Below, in pieces: positions 52,475-64,000 of a DNA stretch of 64,000 nucleotides. The notes beneath the pieces were generated by a model. It searched no databases, was not told where the DNA came from, and was given only the letters and a program-made list of their open reading frames with translations. This DNA is from Nepenthes gracilis (Eukaryota > Streptophyta > Magnoliopsida > Caryophyllales > Nepenthaceae): assembly GCA_033239525.1 (NCBI GenBank), contig BSYO01000003.1, forward strand, positions 3,342,001 to 3,406,000, read 5' to 3'. Each line of letters begins with the position of its first letter. The first letter of the stretch is position 1. The position numbers were made by a program, and so were the translations under genes.

Positions 52475-53589
52475 ATGATAGACAAGATGTGTGGAAACCT
52501 TTATTTCTTATGGAACGGAGTTATCCTCTGTTTCGAGCTCAACAATTGTTACTGTTAACATGATAATATACAATTTCGGAAATCCATTATTGTTGGCTAG
52601 AACTGCTTTAGATTAAGCATGCATTTATCCTATTGTTGGCTGCTCTGCCCAGATGATTTCATTCCAAATTATAATACAGTAATTCCAGTGCTGCCTTTTT
52701 CACTTTTGCCCTGAATTTCTATTTCATGCTGATTTTTTCCCCTGCAATTTGATTCTCATTTACGTTGTTAACGCCATTGATTATGAAACATCATGCTCAT
52801 TAATTGATTCCAGTTGGTGATTTAAAGTTAATCGTGGGAACAGAGACTCTTCTACAGTGAACCTTGTTCTGTGACCTCTTCAAGGCCCCACCCACGGTCG
52901 AGCGTGCTCTTGCTCTCATCCTTTCATCAATCATTGAGAATATTTAATTATGCAAGACAAGAATCCTATGGTCGAGTTTGTACTGCTTTTTGCTGGCTGG
53001 ACCCACCCTCATCTACTTGCGAGTTCGTTAATCGCAATCTCTGTTTTTATTGAGATCAAGTTAATGAACTTGTTCTTGACGAGATGACAGACACATTATA
53101 TTAAGCACTAAAACCACACTGATCATCTTGATAAGAGTGCAAAGTTGAACAGTGTTAGCATTCATTAAGGCACTATCACCGGTCCACACCACCAACTCTG
53201 TTTTTTCTCTTTTTCTTTTTTTTTTGGGGGGATGACCAGCAACCACTTTTTAGATTTGGGATAAATTATAGGTCAAAGATAATGTGTCGTGTAAGGCCAA
53301 ATGTTAGGAATCAAACTCGTAATTATCATAAGCATCGCTGTTTCCGCCTATGTGTGCAAGCTTTGTGACGACGCGCACCCAAAAGCAGCGGCATCGAGGC
53401 AGAATCAACTCCTCTCGAGTAATTTATGGGGTTTAACCAGCCCACAATGAAGAAAAGTTGTCCAATCAACATTTTAGCACAGCTAAAATTACAACTAAAT
53501 CATTCAAATTACACATTTCTAGAAATAAGAAACGCTTATTCATGTGCATTATCTTTGTTGCTGTCGATGGCAACATCAATAGTAAGGAC
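52475..53589. other. Intergenic DNA, nothing recognised
   Basis: The base composition is less extreme than elsewhere, but no frame is longer than about 85 codons and none shows family motifs. It lies between a solo LTR and the first full copia element. Confidence 0.5.
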
Positions 53590-53594
53590 AACAT

Positions 53595-54355
53595 TGTTGG
53601 GGTCACTCACATGCAAAAATTCTGTTGTGCTGTCGGTGTCTGAGAATATTCTCATTGGCACGAGGACTTGTGCGCAAGACTAATGTCCGAAACCTTAGTT
53701 TGAGGATGATGACTCAACATGGATATGGTCCGCAGATTTGTGCAGTATAATTTTAAGGACTTGTGAGCAGCATTTGAATTCGAGGACTTTGATGACCGCC
53801 AGAGGACTGTGTAATGGCCAAGGGCACAAAAAAGGCCCGAGGACCTGGGCGCAGAAAGCACACGTGGATCTAGCTCAGAAGATTGTTTTGGCATGTGCAA
53901 TCGTCTGTAGAATAGGCACCGTTTCTACAGAATTGTTATAGGGCTGTATAGGTGTCAGGTGGCTACCTATACTTGCAACCTCTACACTAGCTAGGCGACT
54001 GTTCAAACAGCTTATATATACATATATGTATTGAGTTTTATAGAGAGTAGAATAAGAAGTGAAAGAGTGTGAAGAAAATGGATGAGAGTAGTGAGTGAAA
54101 ACAAAGTGTGAAATCCTTTACATTCTCGTACTTTATTCTTCATCTTTTTCATCTCAATGGCTTGTGTAGTAGTGAGGTTTTGTAACCAACTCCACATAAT
54201 AGTATTTATTCTATGGATTAAGTATCTTGTGATTATTTTCTTTGATTTGTGAAGGGTTTTCACATAAAATCTTCGGTGTACTCATCTTCTTCATACTTTT
54301 ATTCCTCTACAATGTGCGTTCTTGGATTGCCAGTCTCACGCCATTTACCCTAACA
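53595..54355 (+). repeat. 5' LTR of copia element 1
   Basis: This LTR is 761 bp, running TGTTGG to TAACA. U5 contains GAAGGGTTTTCACATAAAAT, also found with small changes in the LTR of the second element, so the two families are related. A TATATATA tract near 54,011 may serve the promoter. The 83-codon minus-strand frame is not a gene. Confidence 0.92.
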
Positions 54356-54390
54356 ATAGTATCGGAGAGAGGTTTGAAAACTTTCGATTA

Positions 54391-57300
54391 AATAACGTCT
54401 TCATTGAAGAATTTATCATTTAGTGTGGAGCAGTTCAATGGGTAATGTAACTTCATCCTTTGGCAGGAAAGGGTAAAACATATCTTGACCCGAGAAGAAA
54501 CTGTGAAAGCACTGAGAAAGAAGGATGAGAAGCTTGAAAACTTGACTGAGGAGGAATTGGAAAACAAAAGAGATCTTATAAATTGTACCATCAAATTGTG
54601 TTTGGCGAACAACACACTACAGGAAGTCCTTGACTTGTCAGACCCGACTGAGATTTGGAAAAAACTCGAAAGCAGCTATAAATCCAAATCCTTGACAACG
54701 AGACTGCATGTAAAGATGTAATTTTATGAACTGCCCCTGATCGAGGGGGAAGCTTTAAAAAGTACCTGGACGAGTTCAATAGGATCGTAATACAGATATT
54801 AGCCCTTGAAGAGGAGATCAAGGAGGAGGACAAGGCGCTGATATTACTGACTTCTTTGCCAACCTTGTACGACCACATTGTGACAACCTTACTGTTCGGG
54901 AAGGACATGCTTAAATTGAATGAGGTTGTTGTGTTCTTACTCATGAATGAGGTAAGGTGGTCGCAAGGACCTCCACTTCTTCCCACTCCAGAGTGCTTTT
55001 GACTGAGTCAAGGAGAAGAAGTAAGGGCCACGGCTCGGAGTATGGTGAAAAGGGTTACAGTAAGTCCCGCTCAAAGTTTTAAAATATTGAATATCATCAT
55101 TGTGGTAAGAAAGACTACATCAAAAAATACTATTACAAGTGAAATATGAGAACGCTGAAAAGAAGAATAAAGTAGAAGAGGGATGAAGTGAAGAAAAGGT
55201 CTCGGTCTCAATAGTTACAAGAGGGGATCTTCTGTTAACCTGTGAAATGGACAACGTGATAAGAATGATGAATCACGAGTCCAATTGGGTGATATATACG
55301 AGTGCTTCTCTGTATACCACGTCTAGAAGGGAACTGTTCACTTCTTATATTCCAAGAGACTTTAGAGTAATAAGAATGAAAAACGAAGAAACGTCCCCAA
55401 TTGTTGGTAGAGGTGACGTGTTACTGGTCACCGACAATGCGATAAGGTTACTGTTGAAAGATGTACGGCATATCCATGATATCTAGCTGAATATAATTTC
55501 AGCAGACAGACTTGATGACGAAGGTTATTACAATACCTTCTATAAAGAAAAATGGAAGTTGACCAGAGAATCTCTGGTTGCTACTCGATGACAGAAGAGC
55601 AGCAGCTTGTATGTAATGAAGGTGTCTGTTGTGGTCGAAAATGTATATGCGACAAGCAGTAAGGAGTCCTCGGACCTGTAGCACAGTCAATTGGGCCACA
55701 TGACTGAAAAAGAAGTATGTCATTTGGTCAAGAAGGGTCTTATTCTAACAATGAAGGAAGATTGACTGAGGACTTACCCTCACTACATGGCTAGAAAGCA
55801 AAGAAAAGTCTCATTCCAGGGAGACTCGTCCTCTATTAAGGCAAAACTACTTGATCTGGTTTACACTGATGTGTGTGGACAATTGAAAGAAAAGTCATTT
55901 GGATGGGTTCAGTACTTTGTGTCATTCATTGATGACTGCTCAAGGAAACTGTAAGTTTATCCACTTAAGACCAAGGACCAAGTCCTCGATACTTTTAAGT
56001 ATTTTTATACTTTAGTGGAACGACAGACGGGAAAGAGGCTGAAGACCATCCGAAGTGACAATGGTGATGAGTACATTGGGGCATTTAATGCCTATTGCCG
56101 AAAAAATGGTATTCCGCATTAGAAGACGCCACAATTGAATGGAGTGACCGAGTAGATAAACCACACTCTTAAAAAGGGTCTGGTGCTTGCTCTCTGAGAC
56201 AAAGTTTCCTAGATACTTTTGGGCTGAAATTCTGAAGACAGCGGCCAATGTCATCAATAGGTCACCCAATAGACCCTTGAATAGTAAAGTGTCGCATAAG
56301 ATTTTGGTTGGAAAGAAGTCGTCCTATGACTATATTCGAGTATTTGGGAGTAAGACCTTTGTACATATCTCAAATGATGAGAGGACTAAATTTAAGCCAA
56401 AAATGAAGTAATGCGTCTTTCTGGGTTGCGAAAAAGATGAATTTCGGTACAGACTTTATAACCTAATTGAGAAAAAACTTGTACGGTTAAAGGACGCGGT
56501 CTTCGCTGAATGTGAAACAATTGAGAATATTGATAAAAAGACCATATCTGATGATGATCGGATGGACAAGATAAGCATTTATACTGTCCATCTGATACCT
56601 CTTCACTATGAGGTCGATGGCCTAGGAGTGGCAGAAGAGAATAATAAAGAATGTGCAACACCTAATGAAGAAGAGAATGAAATCATTCCTCAACCGGCCG
56701 AGGAGGTTCCTATCAGATTCTCTACGAGAGATAAGAGATCGTCTATCCGCCTGTCATCCTATGAGTATGTTCTGCTCATTGATGCAAGTGAGCCTGAAGA
56801 ATTTAATAAGACTATGAAGGATAAGAATAAGGAGAGATGGTTAGAAGCCATATAAAATAAAATATACTCTCTATATGAGAATCATACGTTTGATTTGGCC
56901 AAACTATCTAAGGAGAAGAGAGTTATAAAGAATAAATGGGTCTTCCATTTGAAAACAGATGAAAATACCACGTAACCAATGTACAATGCAAGACTGGTGG
57001 TAAATGGCTTTAATCAAAGAAAGGGCATTGATTATGATGAGATATTTGCCCCTGTGGTAAAGATGTCCTCGATAAGGATTGTGCTTGGTTTGGCTACTAC
57101 CTTGGATCTGAAAGTAGAGTAGCTGGATGTCCGGACGGCATTCCTCCATAGTAATCTTAAGGATTAAATTTATATAAAATAGTCAAAAAGTTTTACTATC
57201 AAAGGGAATGAACGGTTAGTATCGTCTAAGGAAGTTCTTATATGGACTAAAACAGGCTCCAAAATAGTGGTATAAGAAGTTTGAATCTACCATGGTCGCT

Positions 57301-58356
57301 CAAGGATACAAAAAGATAACTTTTGACCACTGTATATTTATACAAAGATTTTTTAAGGACGATTTTGTCATCCTACACCTTTATGTGGACGATATGTTGA
57401 TCGTTGGACACAATAGTATTCGGTCAGGGAATTGAAGAAGCAGTTGGGACAGTCATTGTCATAAAGGATTTGGGGCCAACGAAATAAATTTTGGGGATTA
57501 GAATATTTCAAGACCGAAAGAACAAGAAGCTATGATTATTCCAATAGAGCTGCATTGAAAAAGTATTTCAACATTTTAATATGGATAAGTCCAAGCCAAT
57601 GAACGCCCCACTGACAAACCATTTCAGATTAAGCAGTTGACACAACCCTTCTACTGATAGAGAAAAGGCCAACATGAAAGGCGTCCCATACTTCTCGGTT
57701 GTTGAGAGCCTGATGTACGCTATGGTGTGTACGCAGCCAGACATTGCACACACCGTTAGCATTGTCAGCCATTTTCTGTCCAATCCTGGAAGAAAGTATT
57801 GGTTCACTGTGAAATGGATAATGAGATATATCCAAAAATTTTCTAAAATGTGTCTGTCTTAGAAGTGATAAGTCTCAATTGGTGGGATACTCCGATACTG
57901 ATATGGCAAGAGACGTTGACTCCCGAAAGTAAACTTCGGGTTATTTGGTCAAATTTACTGGAGGGGTAGTCTCGTAACAGTCGAAGCTGTAAAAATGAGT
58001 TGCCCTCTCGACTACTGAGGCCGAGTTTATTATAATGACAGAGGTTTATAAAGAGATATTGTGGATGAAAAAGTTCATCCAAGAATTGGGTTTCATGCAG
58101 AAAAAATATGTGTTCTTTGTGATAGTCAGAGCACCATACATCTTGTAAGAACTCCTCTTTCCACTCAAGATCGAAACATATTAATATTCGATATCATTAG
58201 GTGATGAATGTTATGGAAGCAGGATTGCTGTCACTTGAAAAAGTCGGTACCTAGAAAAATGGAGCGGACATGATGGTAAAAATTTTGCTAAAAAGAAATA
58301 TTGAGATTTGCTGCAGTTTGGCTGGATTAACGGATTCTAACTCCCCACGATCATGA
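54391..58356 (+). pseudogene. Broken gag-pol of copia element 1
   Basis: The order is gag, protease, integrase, reverse transcriptase, RNase H. The initiator codon is lost: the position matching the ATG of element 2 reads AATAAC. Gag shows the decayed C-x2-C-x4-H-x4-C knuckle region around 55,090-55,140. Integrase remnants (DMCG-like and DNGDEY-like motifs) lie at about 55,680-56,180. RT keeps the catalytic YVDD near 57,382. RNase H ends in GADMM, and the frame closes at TGA 58,354, just before the polypurine tract. Many in-frame stops and several small indels interrupt it, so no functional polyprotein can be made. Confidence 0.9.
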
Positions 58357-58365
58357 GAGAAAGTT

Positions 58366-59129
58366 TGTTGGGATCACTCCCGTGTGAAAGTGTTGTTGTG
58401 CTGTTAGTGTCTGAGGACGTTCTTATTGGCACAATGACTTGTGTGCAAGATTGATGTCCGAGACCTTAGTTTGAGGACAAAAACTTAACACGGATATGGT
58501 TTATGAATCTATGCAATATAGTTCCAAGAACTTGTGAATAGCACTTGAGTTCGAGGATTTCGATGAACGCCAGACGACTATGTGATGGCCAAGGGTACAG
58601 AAAAGCTCAAGGACCTAGGCGTAAAAAGCCCATGTGGATGCCAACTGAGAAGATTGCCCAGGCATGCGTAATCTTCTGTAGGATGGGTGTCGTTTCTACA
58701 GAGCCATTGCAGGGCTATACATGTGCCAAGTGGCTACATATACCTGCAACCTCCACGCTGGCTAGGCGGCTGTTCAAACAGCTTATATATATATATATAT
58801 GTATTGAATTTTGTAGAGAATAGAATGAGAAGTGAGAGAGTGTGAAGAAAAAGGAAGAGAGCAGTGAGTGAAAATAAAGTGTGAAGTCCTTTATATTCTC
58901 GTACTCTATTTTTCATCTTTTTCGTCTCAAGGGTTTGTGTAGCCGTGAGGTTTGTAACCAATTTCGTATAGTAGAATTTGTTTTATGAATTAAGTATTCC
59001 GTGATTTTTTTTCTTCGCTTTGTGAAGGGTTTTCACATAGAATCTCCTATGTACTCATCTTCTTCTTACCCTTTATTCTTCTATGGTGTGGGTTCCTGGA
59101 TTGTCGGTCTGACACCATTTTCCCTAACA
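58366..59129 (+). repeat. 3' LTR of copia element 1
   Basis: This LTR is 764 bp and starts TGTTGGGATCACTCCCGTG, the same opening as the LTR of element 2 at 59,349. It has a TA run at 58,782-58,801 and many substitutions against its 5' partner. Confidence 0.92.
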
Positions 59130-59348
59130 AGCATATGGTTCAAATTCGGAGAAAATTGGTCTCCATCTCTTAAAGAGGAGGAGCCTCCTGGTTCCGTGCG
59201 AAGAGTCCCTGAGTGATGCTGAGTCCATGCTTTTTGTCCTCTGCAGGCTTGGGGAACGGTGAAGCCGACACTTAAATGAACCAGCACGCATGATAGGTGA
59301 GCACAGGTAGATCCTTCTCATAGTGCTCGGTTGCCTCACCGGGCCCCG
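59130..59348. other. 219-bp spacer between the two copia elements
   Basis: This is moderately GC-rich DNA with no recognisable gene. It is the only host-like sequence between element 1 and element 2. It could be original target DNA or a remnant of another repeat. Confidence 0.5.
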
Positions 59349-60027
59349 TGTTGGGGATCACTCCCGTGAAGAAGCTCTTGTAATCGAATAACTTGGGCGG
59401 AGCACAAAGGTGCCGTTTTATAAAGAAAAAAATTTCGGTCAACAAGTATGTTGACCGGATGGGCGGTTGACGGGGAGTTGACCGGTTTGGCGGTGAAGTA
59501 AGCCGGTTTCACTGAAAGTTTCCAAAAGAGCAAATTGCAGACGGTCAATAGAGGTGTTGACTAATCTTGTGAAGAACGTGGCGGCCAACTGTGCGCCGCC
59601 CGCCAGACAATACAGGACAGTGCCAGCTTAGCAGATTTTTTAGAGATACATGATCTCAGACGATTTTGCAGGAGCCGTATTCTTGGACAAGGGAATATTC
59701 ATATTGTTGGAAGAAATTGTTTCTGTTGTTTTATGTATTTAATATTGCCCCATATATATTTTTTATGTATGTAGAGTGACGGTGCACCAGTGCGTGAGTG
59801 TAAGAGAAAAACAGTGAAGGAGTGCTCTTCAATTTCTCTTTGTTCTCTACTGTTGTCTCCAAAATCTAACATAGTGAAATTTATTTCTGTGGACGGTTCG
59901 TCCCGTGGTTTTTCCCCTTGATTGAGAAGAGTTTTTCACGTAAAAATCTTGTGTTCATTGTTCTTCTTCACTCTCATTTCTTACTGTCTCGTTTAATCGG
60001 GAAGGTAGTCCGCCCTCTTCCCCAACA
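59349..60027 (+). repeat. 5' LTR of copia element 2
   Basis: This LTR is 679 bp, starting TGTTGGGGATCACTCCCGTG and ending CTTCCCCAACA. Only the first ~20 bp and part of U5 resemble the LTRs of element 1, so the two elements belong to different subfamilies with related coding regions. Confidence 0.92.
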
Positions 60028-60062
60028 AGTGGTATCAGAACCTGGTTCCAAACTCTGTTTCA

Positions 60063-63000
60063 ATGGCATCCTCGTCGTTAAAGAATCTACCGTTCAACAT
60101 TGAGCAGTTTAACGGGGAAGGTAACTTTATCCTTTGGCAAGAGAGGGTGAAGAATATTCTAACGAGGAAAGGGACAGCGAAGGCGCTGAAGAAGAAGGAC
60201 GAAAAGCCTGAAAATCTAACCAACGATGAATGGCAAGATAAGAGAGACTTTACAAACTGTACCATTAAGCTATGCCTGACGGACAACACTCTCCAAGAAG
60301 TTCTTGGCCTAACTGATCCGGCGGAGGTTTGGGAGAAGTTAGAAAGCCGTTACAAGTCTACATCCTTGACGACTAGGCTTCATATTAAAAAGCAATTTTA
60401 TAGCCTGCGATTGTCGGAGGGAGGGAGTTTTGAGAGACACTTGGACGAGTTTAACCGGATATTGACGTAGATGTCTGCTCTTGATGAGGAAATCAAGGAG
60501 GAAGACAAGGCGTTGGTCCTGTTGGCTTCCTTGCCGGCCACCTATGACCATATCATCACAATCTTGCTGTTTGGCAATGATACTTTGAGGTTGGATGAGG
60601 TCATTGCCTCTCTGCTCATGAATGAGTCTAGGAGGTCGCAAGGAACCTCATCATCTTCTCATTCTGACGTTCTGGTGACCGAATCCAGGGGAAGAAGCAG
60701 AGGTCGCCACCAGAAACCGGGAGAGAAGAGTCGCAGCAAGTCTCGATCTAGATACCAAAATCTGGAGTGTCATCATTGTGGCAAAAAGGGCCATATCAAG
60801 AAGTATTGCTTCAAATGGAAGCGAGAAAATGCAGAGAAGGAGAAAAGTGACAAAGGACGGGGCGAGGAAACGTCCTCCGTCTCAGTAGTTACAAGTAGGG
60901 ATCTCCTGTTGACATGTCAAGGAGAGGTGGCAAACTTGACAGATCTGGAATCTAGTTGGGTAATTGATTCGGGCACTACCCTACATGTCACGTCCCGGAA
61001 GGGACTATATACATCCTATACTCCATGAGATTTTGGAGTAATTAGGATGGGAAACAAACGAATATCTTCTGTTGTAGGCAAAGGAGATATTATTCTGGTC
61101 ACAAATAATGGCACGAAGCTACTGCTGAAGGATGTGCATCACGTTCCTGACATTCGCTTGAATGTCATCTCAGTCGGTCGACAGGATGATGAGGGCTACT
61201 GCAACACCTTCTGTGAAAGTGAATGGAAGTTGACCAGAGGGTCTTTTGTTGTAGCGAGAGGAAAAAAGTGTTCCGGTCTGTATGTGATGGAGGTCCGTGC
61301 CATGGCCAGAGATGTAAATACTACAACCTGTAAGGAGATAGAGGATTTGTGGCACAGGAGGTTGGGCCACATGAGTGAAAAGGGATTGTCTCACTTGGCC
61401 AGGAAGGGCCTAATCAAAGGAACGAAAGAGGACGGGATGAAAACGTGTCCTCACTGCTTGGCCAAAAAACAGAGAAGAGTATCTTTCAATGGAGTTCCGT
61501 CAACCCCAAAAACCGGACTGCTTGATCTCATACACACAGATATGTGTGGTCCGTTCAAAGAAAAGTCGATCGGTGGTGCTCAGTATTTTGTTTTCTTTAT
61601 TGACGACTGTTCAAGAAAGCTATGGGTTTACCCATTGAAGACCAAGGATGAGGTCTTTGGTATTTTTGAGCAGTTCCATGCTCTTGTGAAGCGTCAGACG
61701 GGGAAGAATCTAAAGGCTATCCGTAGTGACAACGGCGGCGAATACTTGGAGCCTTTTGATGCCTACTGCCGGTCATATGGTATTAGGCATCAGAAAATAC
61801 CACCGAAGACACCTCAACTGAATGGAGTAGCAGAACGGATGAATTGTACGCTCTTGGAGAGTGTACGTTGTATGCTCTTTGAAGCAAAACTTAAGGCATC
61901 ATTCTGGGCAGAAGCACTCTGGACGGCGGCCTACATTATCAACAGGTCACCGAGTAAGCCGCTGATGGGTGAAGTGGCAGAAAAGATATGGACGGGTGTA
62001 GAACTGTCCTATGATTATTTGCGAGTGTTCGGATGTAAAGCATTCGTGCACGTTCCAAGAGATGAAAGGACGAAACTAGAGCTAAAGACGATACAATATG
62101 TCTTTCTGGGCTATGGAGATGATGAATTGGGTTACAGATTTTATGATCCTGCCACAAGGAAACTAGTCCAGTCAAGAGATGTAACATTTGCCGAGAATGA
62201 GACGATTGAAGACATTGACAGGAAGGCAAATTGTAATAATAAACAGACGGACAAAGTAAGCATCGAAGATGTCTGTTTTGTATCAGAGACAGTTTCAGAC
62301 TGTCAACAGAGAATTGACCGGCTTGGCGGTCCTGAAGCAATTGAAGATACCGGAGAGGAGGTCATAGTGCCTGATAATAACCAAACTGAAGCCATGTCTC
62401 AACCGGCTGAAGAAGTCGCTATTAGACGATCCTTCCGAAATAGACAACCGACTGTTCGTCTGTCCTCCAGTGAGTATGTAATGCTGACTGATGCCGGTGA
62501 GCCTGAAGATTATGAAGAGGTTATGAACGGCGAAGGCATGGAGAAATGGCTGGAGGCCATGAAGGATGAGATGAGTTCTCTTCATGAGAACCATACCTTT
62601 AATCTTGTTAAACTTCCTAAGGGGAAGAAGGTACTGAAGAATAAATGGGTCTTCCGGTTGAAAGCGGACGAGAACACCAAGGAGCCAAGGTACAAAGCTC
62701 GACTAGTGGTTAAAGGTTTCGGACAACGAAAAGGAATTGATTTTGATGAGATATTTACTCCGGTAGTGAAAATATCTTCCATACGAGTGGTACTGGGCCT
62801 GGCTGCCGCCCAGGACCTTGAGGTGGAGCAGATGGATGTCCGAACTGCATTCCTCCATTGAGAGCTTAAGGAGGAGATTTACATGAAACAGCCCGAAGGT
62901 TTTGAGGCTAAAGGAAAGGAACAACTTGTCTGCCACTTGAAGAAAAGTCTGTATGGCTTGAAGTAAGCTCCTCGGCAGTGGTACAAGAAAGTCGAGTCTG

Positions 63001-64000
63001 TTATGTCCGGCCAAGGATACCGACGGACTACTCGTGACCACTGTGTATTTGTGTAGAGGTTTGCTGATGATGATTTTGTTATCCTTCTCTTATATATGGA
63101 TGACATGTTGATAGTTGGACGGAATATTGACCGGATAAAAGAAGTTAAAAGAGCAGCTTGGACGGTCATTTTCCATGAAGGACCTTGGATCGGCAAAATA
63201 AATTCTAGGAGTCAGAATTATACGCGATCGGAAGGCTAGAAAATTGTGGCTGTCTCAAGAAAATTATCTTGAGAAAGTGCTCCAACGGTTCAATATGGAC
63301 AAGTTGAAGCCCGTGAGCACACCCTTGGCGAATCATTACAAGCTGAGCACTCATCAATGTCCGTCCTCGGATGACGAGAAAAGATACATGAAAGGCGTGC
63401 CCTATTCCTCAGCTGTGGAAAGTTTTATGTATGCTTTGGTGTGTACCAGACCGGACATAGCTCATGCTGTCGGAACAGTTAGCCGTTTTCTATCGAATCC
63501 GGGCAATGAGCACTGGTCTGCGGTGAAATAGATCATTGGATACATTTAAGGAACTTCCAAGAGGTGCTTGTGTCTTGGAAGTGACATATCACAGTTGGTG
63601 GGATATTCAAATGCGGACATGGCCGGAGACATTGACACACGCAAATCTAAATCGGGTTATTTGATAAAATTTACGGGCGGTGTAGTTTCTTGGCAATCCA
63701 AGCTACAAAAATGTGTAACTCTATCCACAACTGAAGCCGAATATATTGCAATTATAAAGACGTGTAAGGAGATGTTGTGGATGAAGGAATTTATTCAGGA
63801 ATTAGGTCTTCAACAAGAGAAGTACAGTGTACTCTGTGATAGTCAGAGTGCAATACATCTCTACAAGAATTCTTCATTTCACTCAAGATCCAAGCATATT
63901 GATGTTCGGTACCATTGGGTGAGGGACGTGCTGGAAGCTGGTCTATTATCACTGGGGAATATTGGTACTGAAGACAATGGAGCAGACATGATGACTAAGA
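60063..64000 (+). pseudogene. Disabled gag-pol of copia element 2 (3' end outside window)
   Basis: The ATG at 60,063 opens a single frame kept to about 63,150. Domains in order: gag (FNGEGNFILWQERVK); zinc knuckle CHHCGKKGHIKKYC at 60,768-60,809; protease DSG at 60,966; integrase CPHC at 61,447 and a DD35E set with Asp codons at 61,539 and 61,728 and Glu at 61,833; RT with YMDD at 63,093-63,104; and RNase H, with TEAEY and CDSQSA late in the window, up to GADMMTK at the edge. In-frame stops are at 60,468, 61,026, 62,859, 62,964, 63,054, 63,199, 63,529 and 63,547, with a one-base frameshift near 63,150. The usual copia YVDD valine is Met. It cannot make a full polyprotein. Confidence 0.93.

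Larger units (their letters stand above)
53595..59129 (+). mobile_element. Ty1/copia (Tork/Tnt1-like) retrotransposon, complete with both LTRs but degenerate
   Basis: The element is about 5.5 kb with LTRs at 53,595-54,355 and 58,366-59,129, both starting TGTTGGG and ending CCCTAACA. Flanking 5-mers are AACAT and AGCAT, a target duplication with one mismatch. A primer-binding site matching initiator-Met tRNA at 9 of 12 positions follows the 5' LTR at 54,357. A purine-rich tract (GAGAGAAAG) precedes the 3' LTR. The two LTRs differ at very roughly one base in five by eye, so the insertion is old. It cannot be autonomous. Confidence 0.93.
59349..64000 (+). mobile_element. Ty1/copia (Tork/Tnt1-like) retrotransposon 2, right end outside window
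   Basis: The 5' LTR (59,349-60,027) is followed two bases later by a primer-binding site for initiator-Met tRNA, TGGTATCAGAAC at 60,030, 11 of 12 positions matching. A gag-pol frame then runs to the window edge inside RNase H. Motifs are far better preserved than in element 1, indicating a younger insertion or slower decay. The 3' LTR and target duplication are not in view, so age cannot be estimated from LTR pairs. CCCCG precedes the 5' LTR. Confidence 0.93.

Noticed and set aside
54012..58961. Minus-strand ORFs present in both LTRs of copia element 1 (54,012-54,263 and 58,734-58,961)
   Set aside because: They correspond because the LTRs are duplicates. The frames are T-rich by-products with no known function.

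Overview
The window is nuclear DNA of a flowering plant, most likely a eudicot. It is very AT-rich, carries an intron-containing plant gene, LTR retrotransposons and microsatellites, and has no sign of bacterial gene packing. It is gene-poor: one protein-coding gene is clearly intact, and nearly everything else is repeat, decayed duplicate or retroelement. I did not find an undescribed multi-gene system.

Left part (1-36,560). A ~2 kb block at 1-1,995 recurs in direct orientation at 34,451-36,545, with a core of about 330 bp better conserved than its flanks. From about 6.6 to 28 kb the DNA looks like a decayed, repeatedly duplicated locus. Exon-like pieces with splice sites are scattered among partial copies (7.4 kb versus 15.3 kb; 9.4-11.4 kb versus 12.2-13.3 kb; 17.9-18.7 kb versus 26.4-27.3 kb). 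Local tandem duplications have unit sizes of about 125, 154, 298, 452, 622 and 2,442 bp. I could not recognise the protein behind the exon-like pieces. At 30.7-31.7 kb there is a GC-rich block that looks like an LTR of a Ty3/gypsy (Tat/Athila-like) element, flanked by unusually long direct repeats.

Middle part (36,560-53,590). This is AT-rich intergenic DNA with microsatellites and one MITE-like sequence, then the single well supported gene: a four-coding-exon NPH3/RPT2-family (BTB-NPH3) gene at 46,584-49,110. It encodes 627 residues and is very like Arabidopsis At1g67900. Two solo LTRs of one Ty1/copia-type family sit on either side of it in opposite orientation (43,236-44,023, plus; 51,792-52,469, minus). 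Each has a perfect 5-bp target-site duplication.

Right part (53,595-64,000). Two related Ty1/copia elements (Tork/Tnt1-like gag-protease-integrase-RT-RNase H order) lie head to tail with 219 bp between them. The first is complete with both LTRs but old and heavily broken. The second is younger, runs off the right edge, and is also disabled: eight in-frame stops, most explicable as C-to-T or G-to-A changes, and one frameshift.
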